Source: Agrococcus sp. ARC_14
Lineage (GTDB): Bacteria > Actinomycetota > Actinomycetes > Actinomycetales > Microbacteriaceae
DNA length: 64,000 nt
Reading direction: 5' to 3'
Assembly: GCF_022436485.1 (NCBI RefSeq)
Contig: NZ_JAKUDO010000001.1
Location: forward strand, 1,116,001 to 1,180,000
The notes beneath the pieces are model-generated. The model did no database searches. It worked only from the letters and a program-made list of their open reading frames with translations, and was not told the origin of the DNA. Positions 7,613-15,770 of this stretch are shown one piece after another. Position numbers and translations under genes: made by a program. The first letter of the stretch is position 1, and each line of letters opens with the position of its first letter.

Positions 7613-10542
7613 TGGCCACCTGGCTCTCCCGCGTCGGCGCCGCATCCATGCGCCGTGCCTGGTTCGTGATCATCGCCTGGATCGTCGCCCTCGGCGGCGT
7701 GCTCGGCGGTGCCATGGCCCTCGGGCCCAACATGCAGGAGTCGTTCGACATCCCCGGCACCGAGTCGCAGGAGGCGCTCGACCACCTCGGCAGCGTCTTC
7801 CCGCAGGTGGCGGGCTCGTCGGTGCAGGTCGTCATCCAGGCGGAGGATGGCGTCGAGTCGCACCGTGACGCGATCGAGGCGCAGGCGGCCGAGATCGCCG
7901 ACATCGGCTTCGTCGCGCAGTCGGTCGACCCGTGGAGCGACTTCGCGGGCGACCAGCTCTCGGACGACGGCACGGTGGCCTACACGCTCGTGCAGTTCGA
8001 CCCCGCCGGCGGCGAGCGGCCCGCGACGCTCGACGACGTGGTGGCGACTGCGGATGCGCTGCGTGCGGATGGGCTGCAGGTCGAGTTCGCGGGTCAGGTC
8101 TTCCAGTCGCAGTCGGTCGGCGTGACGATCGTCGAGGTGTTCGGCGTGGTGTTCGCCGGCGTCGTGCTGTTCGTGACGTTCTGGTCGCTGCTGGCGGCCG
8201 GCATGCCGCTGCTCATCGCGCTCGTCGGTGTCGGCATCACGATGGCCGGCGTGCTGGGCGCCTCGGCGCTCGTGACCGTGTCGAACTCGGCGCCGCTCAT
8301 GGCGCTCATGATCGGGCTCGCGGTCGGCATCGACTACGCGCTCTTCATCCTCTCTCGGCACCGATCACAGCTCGCCCGCGGCATGGGCGTGATCGAATCG
8401 GGCTCGCTCGCGGTCGGCACCTCGGGCACCGCCGTCGTCTTCGCCGGCATCACCGTGATCGTCGCGCTCGTCGGGCTGCTGATCGTCAACATCCCCTTCC
8501 TGTCGGTGATGGCCATCGGCGCCGCCGCCTCGGTGGCGATCGCGATCGCGGCCGCCACGACGCTGCTGCCGGCGATCATGGCGCTCGCGGGCGAGCGACT
8601 GCGGCCCAAGGCCGGCGGCCGCGCGCACCGGCTGGCGCTGCGCGACGTCGACGTGCAGCCGACGCTCGGCATGCGCTGGGTGACGCAGGTGTCGAAGCGG
8701 CCCCTGCTCGCGATCCTCGGCGTCGTCGCCGTCACCGTGGTCGCGGCGCTGCCGGTGGCCTCGCTGCAGCTGGCGCTGCCCGACAACGGCCGCGAGGAGG
8801 CCGGCTCGACGCAGCGGATCGCCAACGACGTGCTGCAGGACGCCTTCGGCGACGGCACCACCGGCCCGCTCGTCGTGATGCTCGACATCACCCAGGTGAC
8901 CGATGTGATGGGCGTCATCGAGGAGGTCGCCGACGAGCTCGAGCAGGTGCCGGGCGTCGCCACCATCGCCGGTGCCTTCCCCGACGAGACGCTCGACACC
9001 GCGATCGTGCAGGTGATCCCCGAGACCGGCCCCGCCGATCCCGTCACCGTCGAGGTCGTGCACGCGCTGCGCGACATCGCCCCGCAGATCGAGGAGGAGC
9101 ACGGCACCCCGATGGCCGTCACCGGCATGACGGCGGTGCAGATCGACCTGTCCCAGCGGCTCGCCGACGCGCTCATCCCCTTCGGCATCGTGGTCGTCTC
9201 GCTCTCGGTGCTCATCCTGCTGCTCGTCTTCCGCTCGATCCTGGTGCCGCTCACGGCGGCGCTCGGCTTCGTGCTCTCGGTGCTCGCCGCGTTCGGCGCG
9301 ACCGTCGCGATCTTCCAGTGGGGCTGGGGCGCAGAGCTGCTGCACTTCGAGGCCGGGCCGATCCTGTCGTTCATGCCCGTGCTGACGATGTCGGTGCTGT
9401 TCGGGCTCGCGATGGACTACCAGATGTTCCTCGTCAGCGGCATGCGCGAGGCCTACGCGCACGGGCATGACGCCCGCAGCGCCGTCCGGCACGGCTTCGC
9501 GGCCAACGCCCGCGTCGTCACGGCGGCGGCGCTCATCATGTTCTTCGTCTTCTTCGCGTTCGTGCCAGAGGGCATGGCGATGATCAAGGCCATCGCCTTC
9601 GGCCTCGCGTTCGGCGTCGCGATCGACGCCTTCCTCGTGCGCATGACGCTCATCCCCGCGCTCATGACCCTCATGGGCGAGCGAGCCTGGTGGCTGCCGA
9701 AGTGGCTCGACCGGGCGCTGCCCGACATGGATGTCGAGGGCGAGCGTCTCGGCAGGCACCGCACCGCGCTCTCGTGGGTTGCGGATGCGGGCGGTCACCT
9801 CGCGCTCGAGCGCCTGCGCCCCGAGCTGGGGCACGACGCCCCGGGCAGCGCGTCCTGGACGATCACGGCCCAGCGCGGCGCGGTCGTGCGCCTCGACGGC
9901 GGCTTCGCCGACCGGCAGCGGCTCGCGCACGCGCTGCTGAGCGACATCGGCGCTGTGGGCCGCGCGCACCTCGGCGGTGCCGCGCTGCCGGGAGACGCGG
10001 GCACGCTGCGTGACCGCATCGCGCTCATCGACCTGGATGGCCACATGGAGTCGGCGCACCAGGCGGCCCGTGCTGCCCTCGCGCTGCGCTCGCCGTTCGC
10101 CGTCGGGCCGGTGCTCGACCGGCGGGCAGCCGCGCTGGTGGAGCGGGCGGGCGCTGCGGCGGGCATCGCGATCGACGCGGCAGCGCCGCTGTCGCGCCTC
10201 GCGCCGATCGAGCGCGCCGCCGTGCTGCTGAGCATCGCGGTCGAGCGTGGCCCGAGCCTCATCTGGATCGATGCGGCGACCGGAGCCCCCAACGGTGCCG
10301 CGGCGATCGCCGCGCGCCTGGGCGGAGACGACGTCACGATCGTCACCAGCGAGCCGGCGCCGGAGGCGCACGGCCGCACCGCGCTCGACCTCGCGCCCGC
10401 CGACGCGGCCGAGGAGGACCGCGCGGCTGCCGACGCCGCATCCGCCGCCGAGGCCGCCGCAGCGGCCGCCGCCGCGGGCAGCACATTCGACATCGACGCG
10501 ACTCCCACAGGGGAGCTCGCGACCACGGGAGCAGACCGATGA
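7612..10542 (+). CDS. MMPL/RND-type exporter with C-terminal ATPase-like domain
   Basis: 976 residues. Residues 1-700 are a typical MMPL transporter: two repeats, each with one helix, an external domain and five more helices, including the GLAVGIDYALFILSRH and GLAMDYQMFLVSGMRE motifs with proton-relay aspartates. Such proteins export lipids, drugs or siderophores. About 270 further residues follow (from about 705), ending in a long alanine tract. This tail looks like an ABC ATPase: a strand-turn where Walker A would be (VVRLDGGFADRQ, with no GKS/T), a signature-like region (RLAPIERAAVLLSIAV), and a Walker-B-like strand (LIWIDAATG, missing the catalytic Glu). It overlaps yhgE by four bases. 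Confidence 0.88.
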   Translation: MATWLSRVGAASMRRAWFVIIAWIVALGGVLGGAMALGPNMQESFDIPGTESQEALDHLGSVFPQVAGSSVQVVIQAEDGVESHRDAIEAQAAEIADIGFVAQSVDPWSDFAGDQLSDDGTVAYTLVQFDPAGGERPATLDDVVATADALRADGLQVEFAGQVFQSQSVGVTIVEVFGVVFAGVVLFVTFWSLLAAGMPLLIALVGVGITMAGVLGASALVTVSNSAPLMALMIGLAVGIDYALFILSRHRSQLARGMGVIESGSLAVGTSGTAVVFAGITVIVALVGLLIVNIPFLSVMAIGAAASVAIAIAAATTLLPAIMALAGERLRPKAGGRAHRLALRDVDVQPTLGMRWVTQVSKRPLLAILGVVAVTVVAALPVASLQLALPDNGREEAGSTQRIANDVLQDAFGDGTTGPLVVMLDITQVTDVMGVIEEVADELEQVPGVATIAGAFPDETLDTAIVQVIPETGPADPVTVEVVHALRDIAPQIEEEHGTPMAVTGMTAVQIDLSQRLADALIPFGIVVVSLSVLILLLVFRSILVPLTAALGFVLSVLAAFGATVAIFQWGWGAELLHFEAGPILSFMPVLTMSVLFGLAMDYQMFLVSGMREAYAHGHDARSAVRHGFAANARVVTAAALIMFFVFFAFVPEGMAMIKAIAFGLAFGVAIDAFLVRMTLIPALMTLMGERAWWLPKWLDRALPDMDVEGERLGRHRTALSWVADAGGHLALERLRPELGHDAPGSASWTITAQRGAVVRLDGGFADRQRLAHALLSDIGAVGRAHLGGAALPGDAGTLRDRIALIDLDGHMESAHQAARAALALRSPFAVGPVLDRRAAALVERAGAAAGIAIDAAAPLSRLAPIERAAVLLSIAVERGPSLIWIDAATGAPNGAAAIAARLGGDDVTIVTSEPAPEAHGRTALDLAPADAAEEDRAAADAASAAEAAAAAAAAGSTFDIDATPTGELATTGADR

Positions 10543-12737
10543 CCGCAGTGTTCACCTCCACCGGGCTGAAGAAGGCCGTCGCGCTGACCGCCGCGGCCGC
10601 GACGCCGTTCGCGATCGCCGCGCTCGCCGCCTGGTCGTTCGGCCCCGCCGCCGACGGCGAGCGCGACGTGCCCGCCGCGGTCGTCAACCTCGACGAGATG
10701 GTCACGACGACCGCCGAGGACGGCACCGAGTCGACCATGTTCGCCGGCCGCCAGGTGGTCACCGACCTCGTCGCCGACGACGCGGATGGGTTCGCGTTCC
10801 GGATCCTGAACGATGAGGATGCCGCCGACGCGCTCGCTGCCGGCGAGGTGCAGGCGACCGTCACCATCCCCGCAGACTTCTCGGAGCGGGTGCTGAGCCT
10901 GCAGGGCGACGAGCCGCAGCAGGCGGGCATCCGCATCGTCACGGACGCCACCTCGAGCGGCCTTGCGACGAGCCTCGCGACCGAGATGGGCGAGTCGGTC
11001 ATGTCGTCGTTCGGCGATGTGGTCACGAACGGCTTCATCTCTGGCATCTACGGCGGCATGGGCACGATCGCCGAGCAGCTGGGCGCCGCGGCAGATGGCG
11101 CGGATGCCTTGGGCACGGGCGGCGAGGAGCTCGGCTCGGGCCTGGGCGAGATCGCGACCGGCATCGATCAGCTCGCCGACGGCGCGGGCACCGCGCAGGA
11201 CGGCGCGACGCAGGTGGCCGACGGTGGCGGGCAGCTCGCCAGCGGGCTCAGCACGGCGCACGCCGGCATCGGGCAGCTCGCCGAGGGCGGCGCTGCGCTG
11301 ACCGATGGCGTCGACCAGTACACGGGCGGCGTCGACCAGCTCGCCGGTGGCGCAGCGCAGCTGAGCGATGGCGTCGACCAGTACACGGCGGGTGTCGATC
11401 AGTTCGCCGGCGGCGTGCAGCAGGCGAGCTCGCAGATCAGCGCAGGGCTCGAGGGGGCCGTCGCAGCCGGCGGCATCGGCGAGCTCGAGGACGCGATCGG
11501 CTCGTCGAGCACCGGTGCGGCGCAGCTCCTCGCAGCGCTCGAGGCCGACCCGGGGACAGACCCGCAGGCGCTCGCGGCTGCCAGGCAGCTCGCCGGCGGA
11601 CTCGACCAGCTCGACCAGCAGGACATCGCAGGGCAGCTCGCTGCGGGCCTCGGCGAGGCCACCGCCGGGCTCGGCCAGCTCGAGGCGGGCGCCGGTGAGC
11701 TCATCGCCGGCGGCGCCGGCCTGCGCGAGGGCGCATCGCAGCTCGCGGACGGCGCCGGGCAGGCCTCGGCGGGGTCGCCCGCGCTGCGCGACGGTGCATC
11801 GCAGCTCGCAGGCGGGCTGGGGCAGCTCGACGGCGAGTTCGGCGCATCCGTCACGGGCGCGCAGCAGCTGGCCGACGGCACCGGCGAGCTCGCCGCGGGT
11901 CTTGGCGAGCTCGAGTCGGGCGCGGTGCAGCTGGCGGCCGGCACGCGCTCGGCGCAGACCGGTGCCGTGCAGCTCGGCGAGGGCGGCAGCGAGCTGGGTG
12001 CGGGCCTGCGGGAGGGCATCGCCCAGATGCCGCAGCTGAGCGACGGCGAGCTTGCCGATCTCTCGGACGTGGCCACGAATCCGATCGGCTTCGACCTCGA
12101 GGAGCAGAACGCCGTGCCCAGCGGCGAGGCGAGGGTCGCCGCGATCGCGGTGCCGATCGGCCTGTGGCTCGGCGCGCTGGCCCTCGTGCTCGTGCTGCTG
12201 CGCGGTGCTCGCCGCACGCTCGCATCCGCGGAGTCCGACGGTCGCGTGCTGTCGACGCTGCTCATCCGCTCGGCATGGATCGTGGGCCTGCAGGCGGTGC
12301 TCGCGACGGTCGTCGTGCATGCGATCGGCGGTGTCGCCGCGGCGTCGATCCCCGCGACGTTCGGCGTCGCGCTGCTGTTCGCCGGCGTCGCAACGCTGCT
12401 GCACACGGCGCTCGTCGCCTGGTGGGGGCCGGTGGGCGCGGTCGTCTCGATCGTGCTGCTGGCGCTGCAGGCCGTCGCAGCAGGCGGCCTCGTGCCGCGC
12501 GCCGTGCTGGGCGAGGGCTTCGCTGCGATCGCTCCCGTCCTGCCGATGACGCACGCGGTGGATGCGCTGCAGGCGCTCGCGGCCGGCACCGGCGGCGTGG
12601 GTGGTTCGGTGGCGATGCTGCTGTTGTTCGCGGCCGTGGGTCTGCTCGCGGCCTACCTCGGGGTGCGTGCCGCCAGGCGTCGCGCGACGGGGGAGCGGAT
12701 CAGGGCGCTCGACGCGCTCGCGCCCGCAGCCGCCTGA
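10539..12737 (+). CDS. YhgE/Pip-family membrane protein
   Basis: 732 residues starting inside the MMPL stop (ATGA). There is one N-terminal membrane segment (about 10-35), then an external domain that opens with the family pattern VPAAVVNLDE. A long tract follows (about residues 180-500) of glycine-rich repeats such as LADGAGQ and LASGL, and then about five C-terminal helices of the ABC-2 permease type (about 545-715). YhgE/Pip proteins act in type VII-linked export or as phage receptors. Canonical ABC-2 permeases need an ATPase; here the only ATPase-like sequence is the degenerate tail of the upstream gene. A strong hairpin follows the stop. Confidence 0.87.
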   Translation: MTAVFTSTGLKKAVALTAAAATPFAIAALAAWSFGPAADGERDVPAAVVNLDEMVTTTAEDGTESTMFAGRQVVTDLVADDADGFAFRILNDEDAADALAAGEVQATVTIPADFSERVLSLQGDEPQQAGIRIVTDATSSGLATSLATEMGESVMSSFGDVVTNGFISGIYGGMGTIAEQLGAAADGADALGTGGEELGSGLGEIATGIDQLADGAGTAQDGATQVADGGGQLASGLSTAHAGIGQLAEGGAALTDGVDQYTGGVDQLAGGAAQLSDGVDQYTAGVDQFAGGVQQASSQISAGLEGAVAAGGIGELEDAIGSSSTGAAQLLAALEADPGTDPQALAAARQLAGGLDQLDQQDIAGQLAAGLGEATAGLGQLEAGAGELIAGGAGLREGASQLADGAGQASAGSPALRDGASQLAGGLGQLDGEFGASVTGAQQLADGTGELAAGLGELESGAVQLAAGTRSAQTGAVQLGEGGSELGAGLREGIAQMPQLSDGELADLSDVATNPIGFDLEEQNAVPSGEARVAAIAVPIGLWLGALALVLVLLRGARRTLASAESDGRVLSTLLIRSAWIVGLQAVLATVVVHAIGGVAAASIPATFGVALLFAGVATLLHTALVAWWGPVGAVVSIVLLALQAVAAGGLVPRAVLGEGFAAIAPVLPMTHAVDALQALAAGTGGVGGSVAMLLLFAAVGLLAAYLGVRAARRRATGERIRALDALAPAAA
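11304..11429 (+). repeat. 63-bp in-frame repeat within the YhgE repeat tract
   Basis: GATGGCGTCGACCAGTACAC occurs at 11304 and again at 11367, giving a 21-residue unit (DGVDQYT-GGVDQLAGG type) repeated nearly exactly. It belongs to a longer, more diverged repeat region of the same gene (about 11.1-12.0 kb). Confidence 0.75.
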
Positions 12738-12763
12738 GCGCGCCGGGGGAGACCGGCGCGCTC
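12736..12763 (+). terminator. Hairpin after yhgE
   Basis: A perfect 11-bp stem (GAGCGCGCCGG at 12736-12746 with 12753-12763) and a six-base loop, beginning in the stop codon. It separates the exporter operon from the next one. There is no T-run. Confidence 0.7.
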
Positions 12764-12789
12764 CCAGCCTGCGCGTGCGGCACGCGGGC

Positions 12790-12795
12790 TACGCT
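12790..12795 (+). promoter_or_regulatory. -10 box of the KASIII operon
   Basis: TACGCT lies seven bases before the GTG at 12803, consistent with a leaderless transcript for the four-gene operon. No convincing -35 box is visible. Confidence 0.5.
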
Positions 12796-12802
12796 CGCGC
12801 TC

Positions 12803-13810
12803 GTGCCGCTCACCTCCGCCATCGCCGCTGTCGGCACGCATCTGCCGCCACGCATCCGCACCACGGAGGAGACCGAGCGCCGACTGCGCGAGGGCAACCC
12901 GGGAGTCGAGCTGCCGGTCGGGCTGATCCGCCGCATGACGGGTGTGGATCGGGTGCACGAGCGTGAGGAGGGCGAGCAGGCATCTGACCTCGCGGTGCTC
13001 GCGGCGAGGCAGGCGATCGAGGCTTCGCCAGAGCCTGTCGACCTGCTCATCTTCTCGAGCGCGAGCCAGGACCTCATCGAGCCCGCCACCGCGCACATCG
13101 TGAGCGCCAAGCTCGGCCTCGGCGTGCCCGTCTTCGACGTCAAGAACGCCTGCAACTCGGTGCTCAACGCGGTGCAGGTCGCGCACGGCCTCATCGTCTC
13201 GGGTCAGGCGCGACGCGTGCTCGTCGCCAGCGGCGAGACACCGACGAGCGCCGTGCGCTGGCAGGTGGCCGACCGGCACCAGTTCGTGCGCTCGTTCCCC
13301 GGCTACACGATGAGCGACGCCGGCGCCGCGCTCATCCTCGAGGCGTCCGACGTGAGCGCCGAGCGCGGCATCGTCGACCTGGCCTTCTCCGCCGCCTCGC
13401 ACCACTGGAGCATCGGCACGCTCCCGATGGGCGGCTCGATGCGGCCGCGCGATCCCGATGCCACCTACTTCGACATCGACGGCCGTGCGCTGCAGCGCGC
13501 GTTCATGGCGCTCGGCCCCGAGCTGGTGACCGGGCTGCTGGAGCGCAACGGCATCGCGCTCGCCGATCTCGACCTCGTGCTCATGCACCAGGTCGCCGAG
13601 CCGCACCTGGGCCCCATCGCCGACCGGCTCGGCCTCGGCGTCGAGATGATCCTCCCCACGGTCGCGCAGCACGGCAACCTCGCCTCGGCGACGCTGCCGG
13701 TCCAGCTGCGGCAGGCGCTCGATCGCGGCCTGGTCGGCGAAGGCAGCCTCGTGCTGCTCGTCGGGCTCGCCGGAGGCATCAGCCTGGGAGCCGCGGCGGT
13801 GCGACTGTGA
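12803..13810 (+). CDS. KASIII-like 3-oxoacyl-ACP synthase
   Basis: 335 residues with a thiolase fold. The catalytic triad is intact: C117 (KNACNSV), H262 (LMHQVAEPH) and N292 (HGNLAS). This class joins an acyl-CoA or acyl-ACP to malonyl-ACP or, in OleA, to a second acyl chain. The gene is the first of four that overlap stop-to-start, followed by a glycosyltransferase, a P450 and an acyl-adenylating ligase. It is therefore more likely a secondary-metabolite or specialised-lipid enzyme than housekeeping FabH, since no fab genes are nearby. The GTG start fits the family N-terminus and the upstream -10 box. Confidence 0.83.
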   Translation: MPLTSAIAAVGTHLPPRIRTTEETERRLREGNPGVELPVGLIRRMTGVDRVHEREEGEQASDLAVLAARQAIEASPEPVDLLIFSSASQDLIEPATAHIVSAKLGLGVPVFDVKNACNSVLNAVQVAHGLIVSGQARRVLVASGETPTSAVRWQVADRHQFVRSFPGYTMSDAGAALILEASDVSAERGIVDLAFSAASHHWSIGTLPMGGSMRPRDPDATYFDIDGRALQRAFMALGPELVTGLLERNGIALADLDLVLMHQVAEPHLGPIADRLGLGVEMILPTVAQHGNLASATLPVQLRQALDRGLVGEGSLVLLVGLAGGISLGAAAVRL

Positions 13811-14592
13811 GCGGCAGCGCGCCGGGCAGGCTCGCGGTCGTCGTGCCGGTCTTCGACGAGGCCGCAGGCATCGGCCCGACCCTGCGGCAGCTCGCCGCGC
13901 AGCGCGACGCCGACATCGACGTGGTCTTCGTCGACAACGGCTCGAGCGACGGCTCGCGCGAGGTCATCGAGGCCTTCGCCGCCGCGCGCGGGCTCGACCG
14001 CTGGCGCGTGATCCACGAGCCGCAGAAGGGCACCGGCGCCGCCGCCGACACCGGGATGCGCGCCGCGATCGCCGCCGGCGCCACGATGCTCGCCCGCACC
14101 GACGCCGACTGCCTCCCGCGGCTCGACTGGACGGCGCGCATCCGCCATGCCCTGTCGCCGAAGTCCGATGGCGGGCTCGGCCTCGAGCTCGTCGCCGGTC
14201 TGCTCGTGCCGCGCCTCGATGAGGGGCTCGGCCCGATCACGCGCACCGCGCTGCGCGGCGCGGTGCGGGTCGCGGATGCCTACGGGGTGGTGCGGCCGTC
14301 GAACAACGGCCCCGAGTTCCTCGGCCCGTATGTCATGGCGGCCGGCTGCAACATGGCGATCACCGCGGCGATGTACGAGGCGTGCGGCGGGTTCCCGCGC
14401 ACGGCGATCGAGGACCTGCACGAGGATCGCGCGATCGTGAACGCGGTGCGGCGGCTGACGGGCAGCTACGCGCGCCGCAACGACGTGATCGTGCGCGGCT
14501 CCTCGCGGCGGGTGCAGGCGTGGGGGCTCAAGAACACGCTGCTCTGGTACAAGGATCACGCCTACCGGCCGGAGCACGTGGACATCCGATGA
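13807..14592 (+). CDS. Family 2 glycosyltransferase
   Basis: 261 residues. The GT-A nucleotide-sugar fold opens with VVVPVFDEAAGI; VFVDNGSSDGS (about 40-50) and the metal-binding TDAD (about 98-101) follow. Later EDLHEDR (about 202) matches the catalytic ED region. No membrane helix is seen, so it is a soluble enzyme that probably moves a sugar onto a small or lipid acceptor. It starts with GTG inside the stop of the KASIII gene and ends inside the start of the P450 gene, so it is translationally coupled on both sides. The acceptor is unknown; the operon suggests the product of the synthase. Confidence 0.82.
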   Translation: MSGSAPGRLAVVVPVFDEAAGIGPTLRQLAAQRDADIDVVFVDNGSSDGSREVIEAFAAARGLDRWRVIHEPQKGTGAAADTGMRAAIAAGATMLARTDADCLPRLDWTARIRHALSPKSDGGLGLELVAGLLVPRLDEGLGPITRTALRGAVRVADAYGVVRPSNNGPEFLGPYVMAAGCNMAITAAMYEACGGFPRTAIEDLHEDRAIVNAVRRLTGSYARRNDVIVRGSSRRVQAWGLKNTLLWYKDHAYRPEHVDIR

Positions 14593-15770
14593 GCGCGCTC
14601 GATCGCCGGCAGCGACTGGCGCTCGCGGTGCGCCGCGATGCGAGGCTCATGCGCGCGGTGCACCCGATCGCCTTCCCGCTGGTGCAGGCGGTGCCCGGGC
14701 CCGTGCGGCGGGTGCCGGGGCTCGGCGTGGTCGTGAAGGACGCCGCGCTCGTGCGTCAGGTGCTGCTCGATGGCGAGGGCTTCTCGAAGCAGGGGAAGGG
14801 CGCGTCGAGCGACCTCTGGACGCCGGTGCTGGGCGCCCGCGTGCTCGTGAACATGCACGGCGAGGATCATCGCTCGCTGCGCCGCAGGCTCGCGCCGATC
14901 TTCTCGCCGGCGTTCGTGGAGCCGCTCGTGCAGGAGACGCTCGGGGAAGGCGCTGCGGAGCTCGAGCGACGGCTGCTGGCCGGCGAGCGCGTCGACCTGG
15001 CCGCGCATGCACGGCAGTCGGCGAGCGCGGCCATCGCGCTGCTCGTCGGGCTCGAGCGCTCTGCCGTCGACGACCGGCTCTTCCGCCAGATCGCCGGCAT
15101 CACCGGGATGGTGCGTCTCAGCAGGCCCACGCTCACCGCGGCGCAGGTGCGCAGCGCACGGGCCGTGCTCGACGCGCTCGGCGAGCACGCGGCGGCAGCC
15201 TTCCGCGGCGACGAGTCGACCGTGCCGGGCCGACTGCGCGGGCTCGGCCTCAGCGAGGATGAGGCGCTCGGGGCCGTCGGCGCCTTCGTGCTCACGGGCA
15301 CCGAGACGATCGCCGCGGCGATCCCGCGCATCGTCGCGCTGCTCGCCGACAGCGGCACGCTGGGCGAGCCGAGCGACGACGAGGCGGCGGAGCGTGCGAC
15401 CGCCGAGGGCCTGCGCTGGACGACGCCGACGCCCGTCATGCTGCGCTCCACGCTCGCGCGGCGCTCGATCGGCCCGGTCGCGGTGGCGCCCGGCGATCGC
15501 ATCATCATCGCCACCTACGCGGCCGACCGCGCCGCGGGCGGCTTCGACCCCGCCTCCGATCGTGCCGTCGGCCTCAAGCAGCTGTGGTTCGGCGCCGGCG
15601 CGCACTTCTGCATCGGGGCGCCGCTCGCGATGGCCGAGATCCGGTTGGCGCTCGCAGCCCTGCGCCGCGTCGAGGCCGCCGGTCGTGCGATCCGCGTCGT
15701 GGAGCGCGCCCCCGCCCGGCATCAGCTGCTGCCCGGGTACGCCCGACTCGTGCTGGAGGCTCGCCCGTGA
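14589..15770 (+). CDS. Cytochrome P450
   Basis: 393 residues, the usual length for a soluble bacterial P450. The haem-thiolate motif is FGAGAHFCIG (about 337-346), the I-helix oxygen groove is VLTGTETIAA (about 236-245), and the K-helix ExxR is EGLR. It hydroxylates or otherwise oxidises an organic substrate with electrons from a ferredoxin and reductase, neither of which is in the operon. ATGA overlap with the glycosyltransferase and GTGA overlap with the ligase place it firmly in one pathway with them. Confidence 0.87.
   Translation: MSALDRRQRLALAVRRDARLMRAVHPIAFPLVQAVPGPVRRVPGLGVVVKDAALVRQVLLDGEGFSKQGKGASSDLWTPVLGARVLVNMHGEDHRSLRRRLAPIFSPAFVEPLVQETLGEGAAELERRLLAGERVDLAAHARQSASAAIALLVGLERSAVDDRLFRQIAGITGMVRLSRPTLTAAQVRSARAVLDALGEHAAAAFRGDESTVPGRLRGLGLSEDEALGAVGAFVLTGTETIAAAIPRIVALLADSGTLGEPSDDEAAERATAEGLRWTTPTPVMLRSTLARRSIGPVAVAPGDRIIIATYAADRAAGGFDPASDRAVGLKQLWFGAGAHFCIGAPLAMAEIRLALAALRRVEAAGRAIRVVERAPARHQLLPGYARLVLEARP

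Noticed and set aside
9795..12554. Very long open frames on the minus strand across the MMPL and yhgE genes
   Set aside because: GC-rich codon bias keeps antisense frames open; the translations are low-complexity Arg/Ala/Gly and the plus strand holds clear, overlapping, domain-bearing genes.
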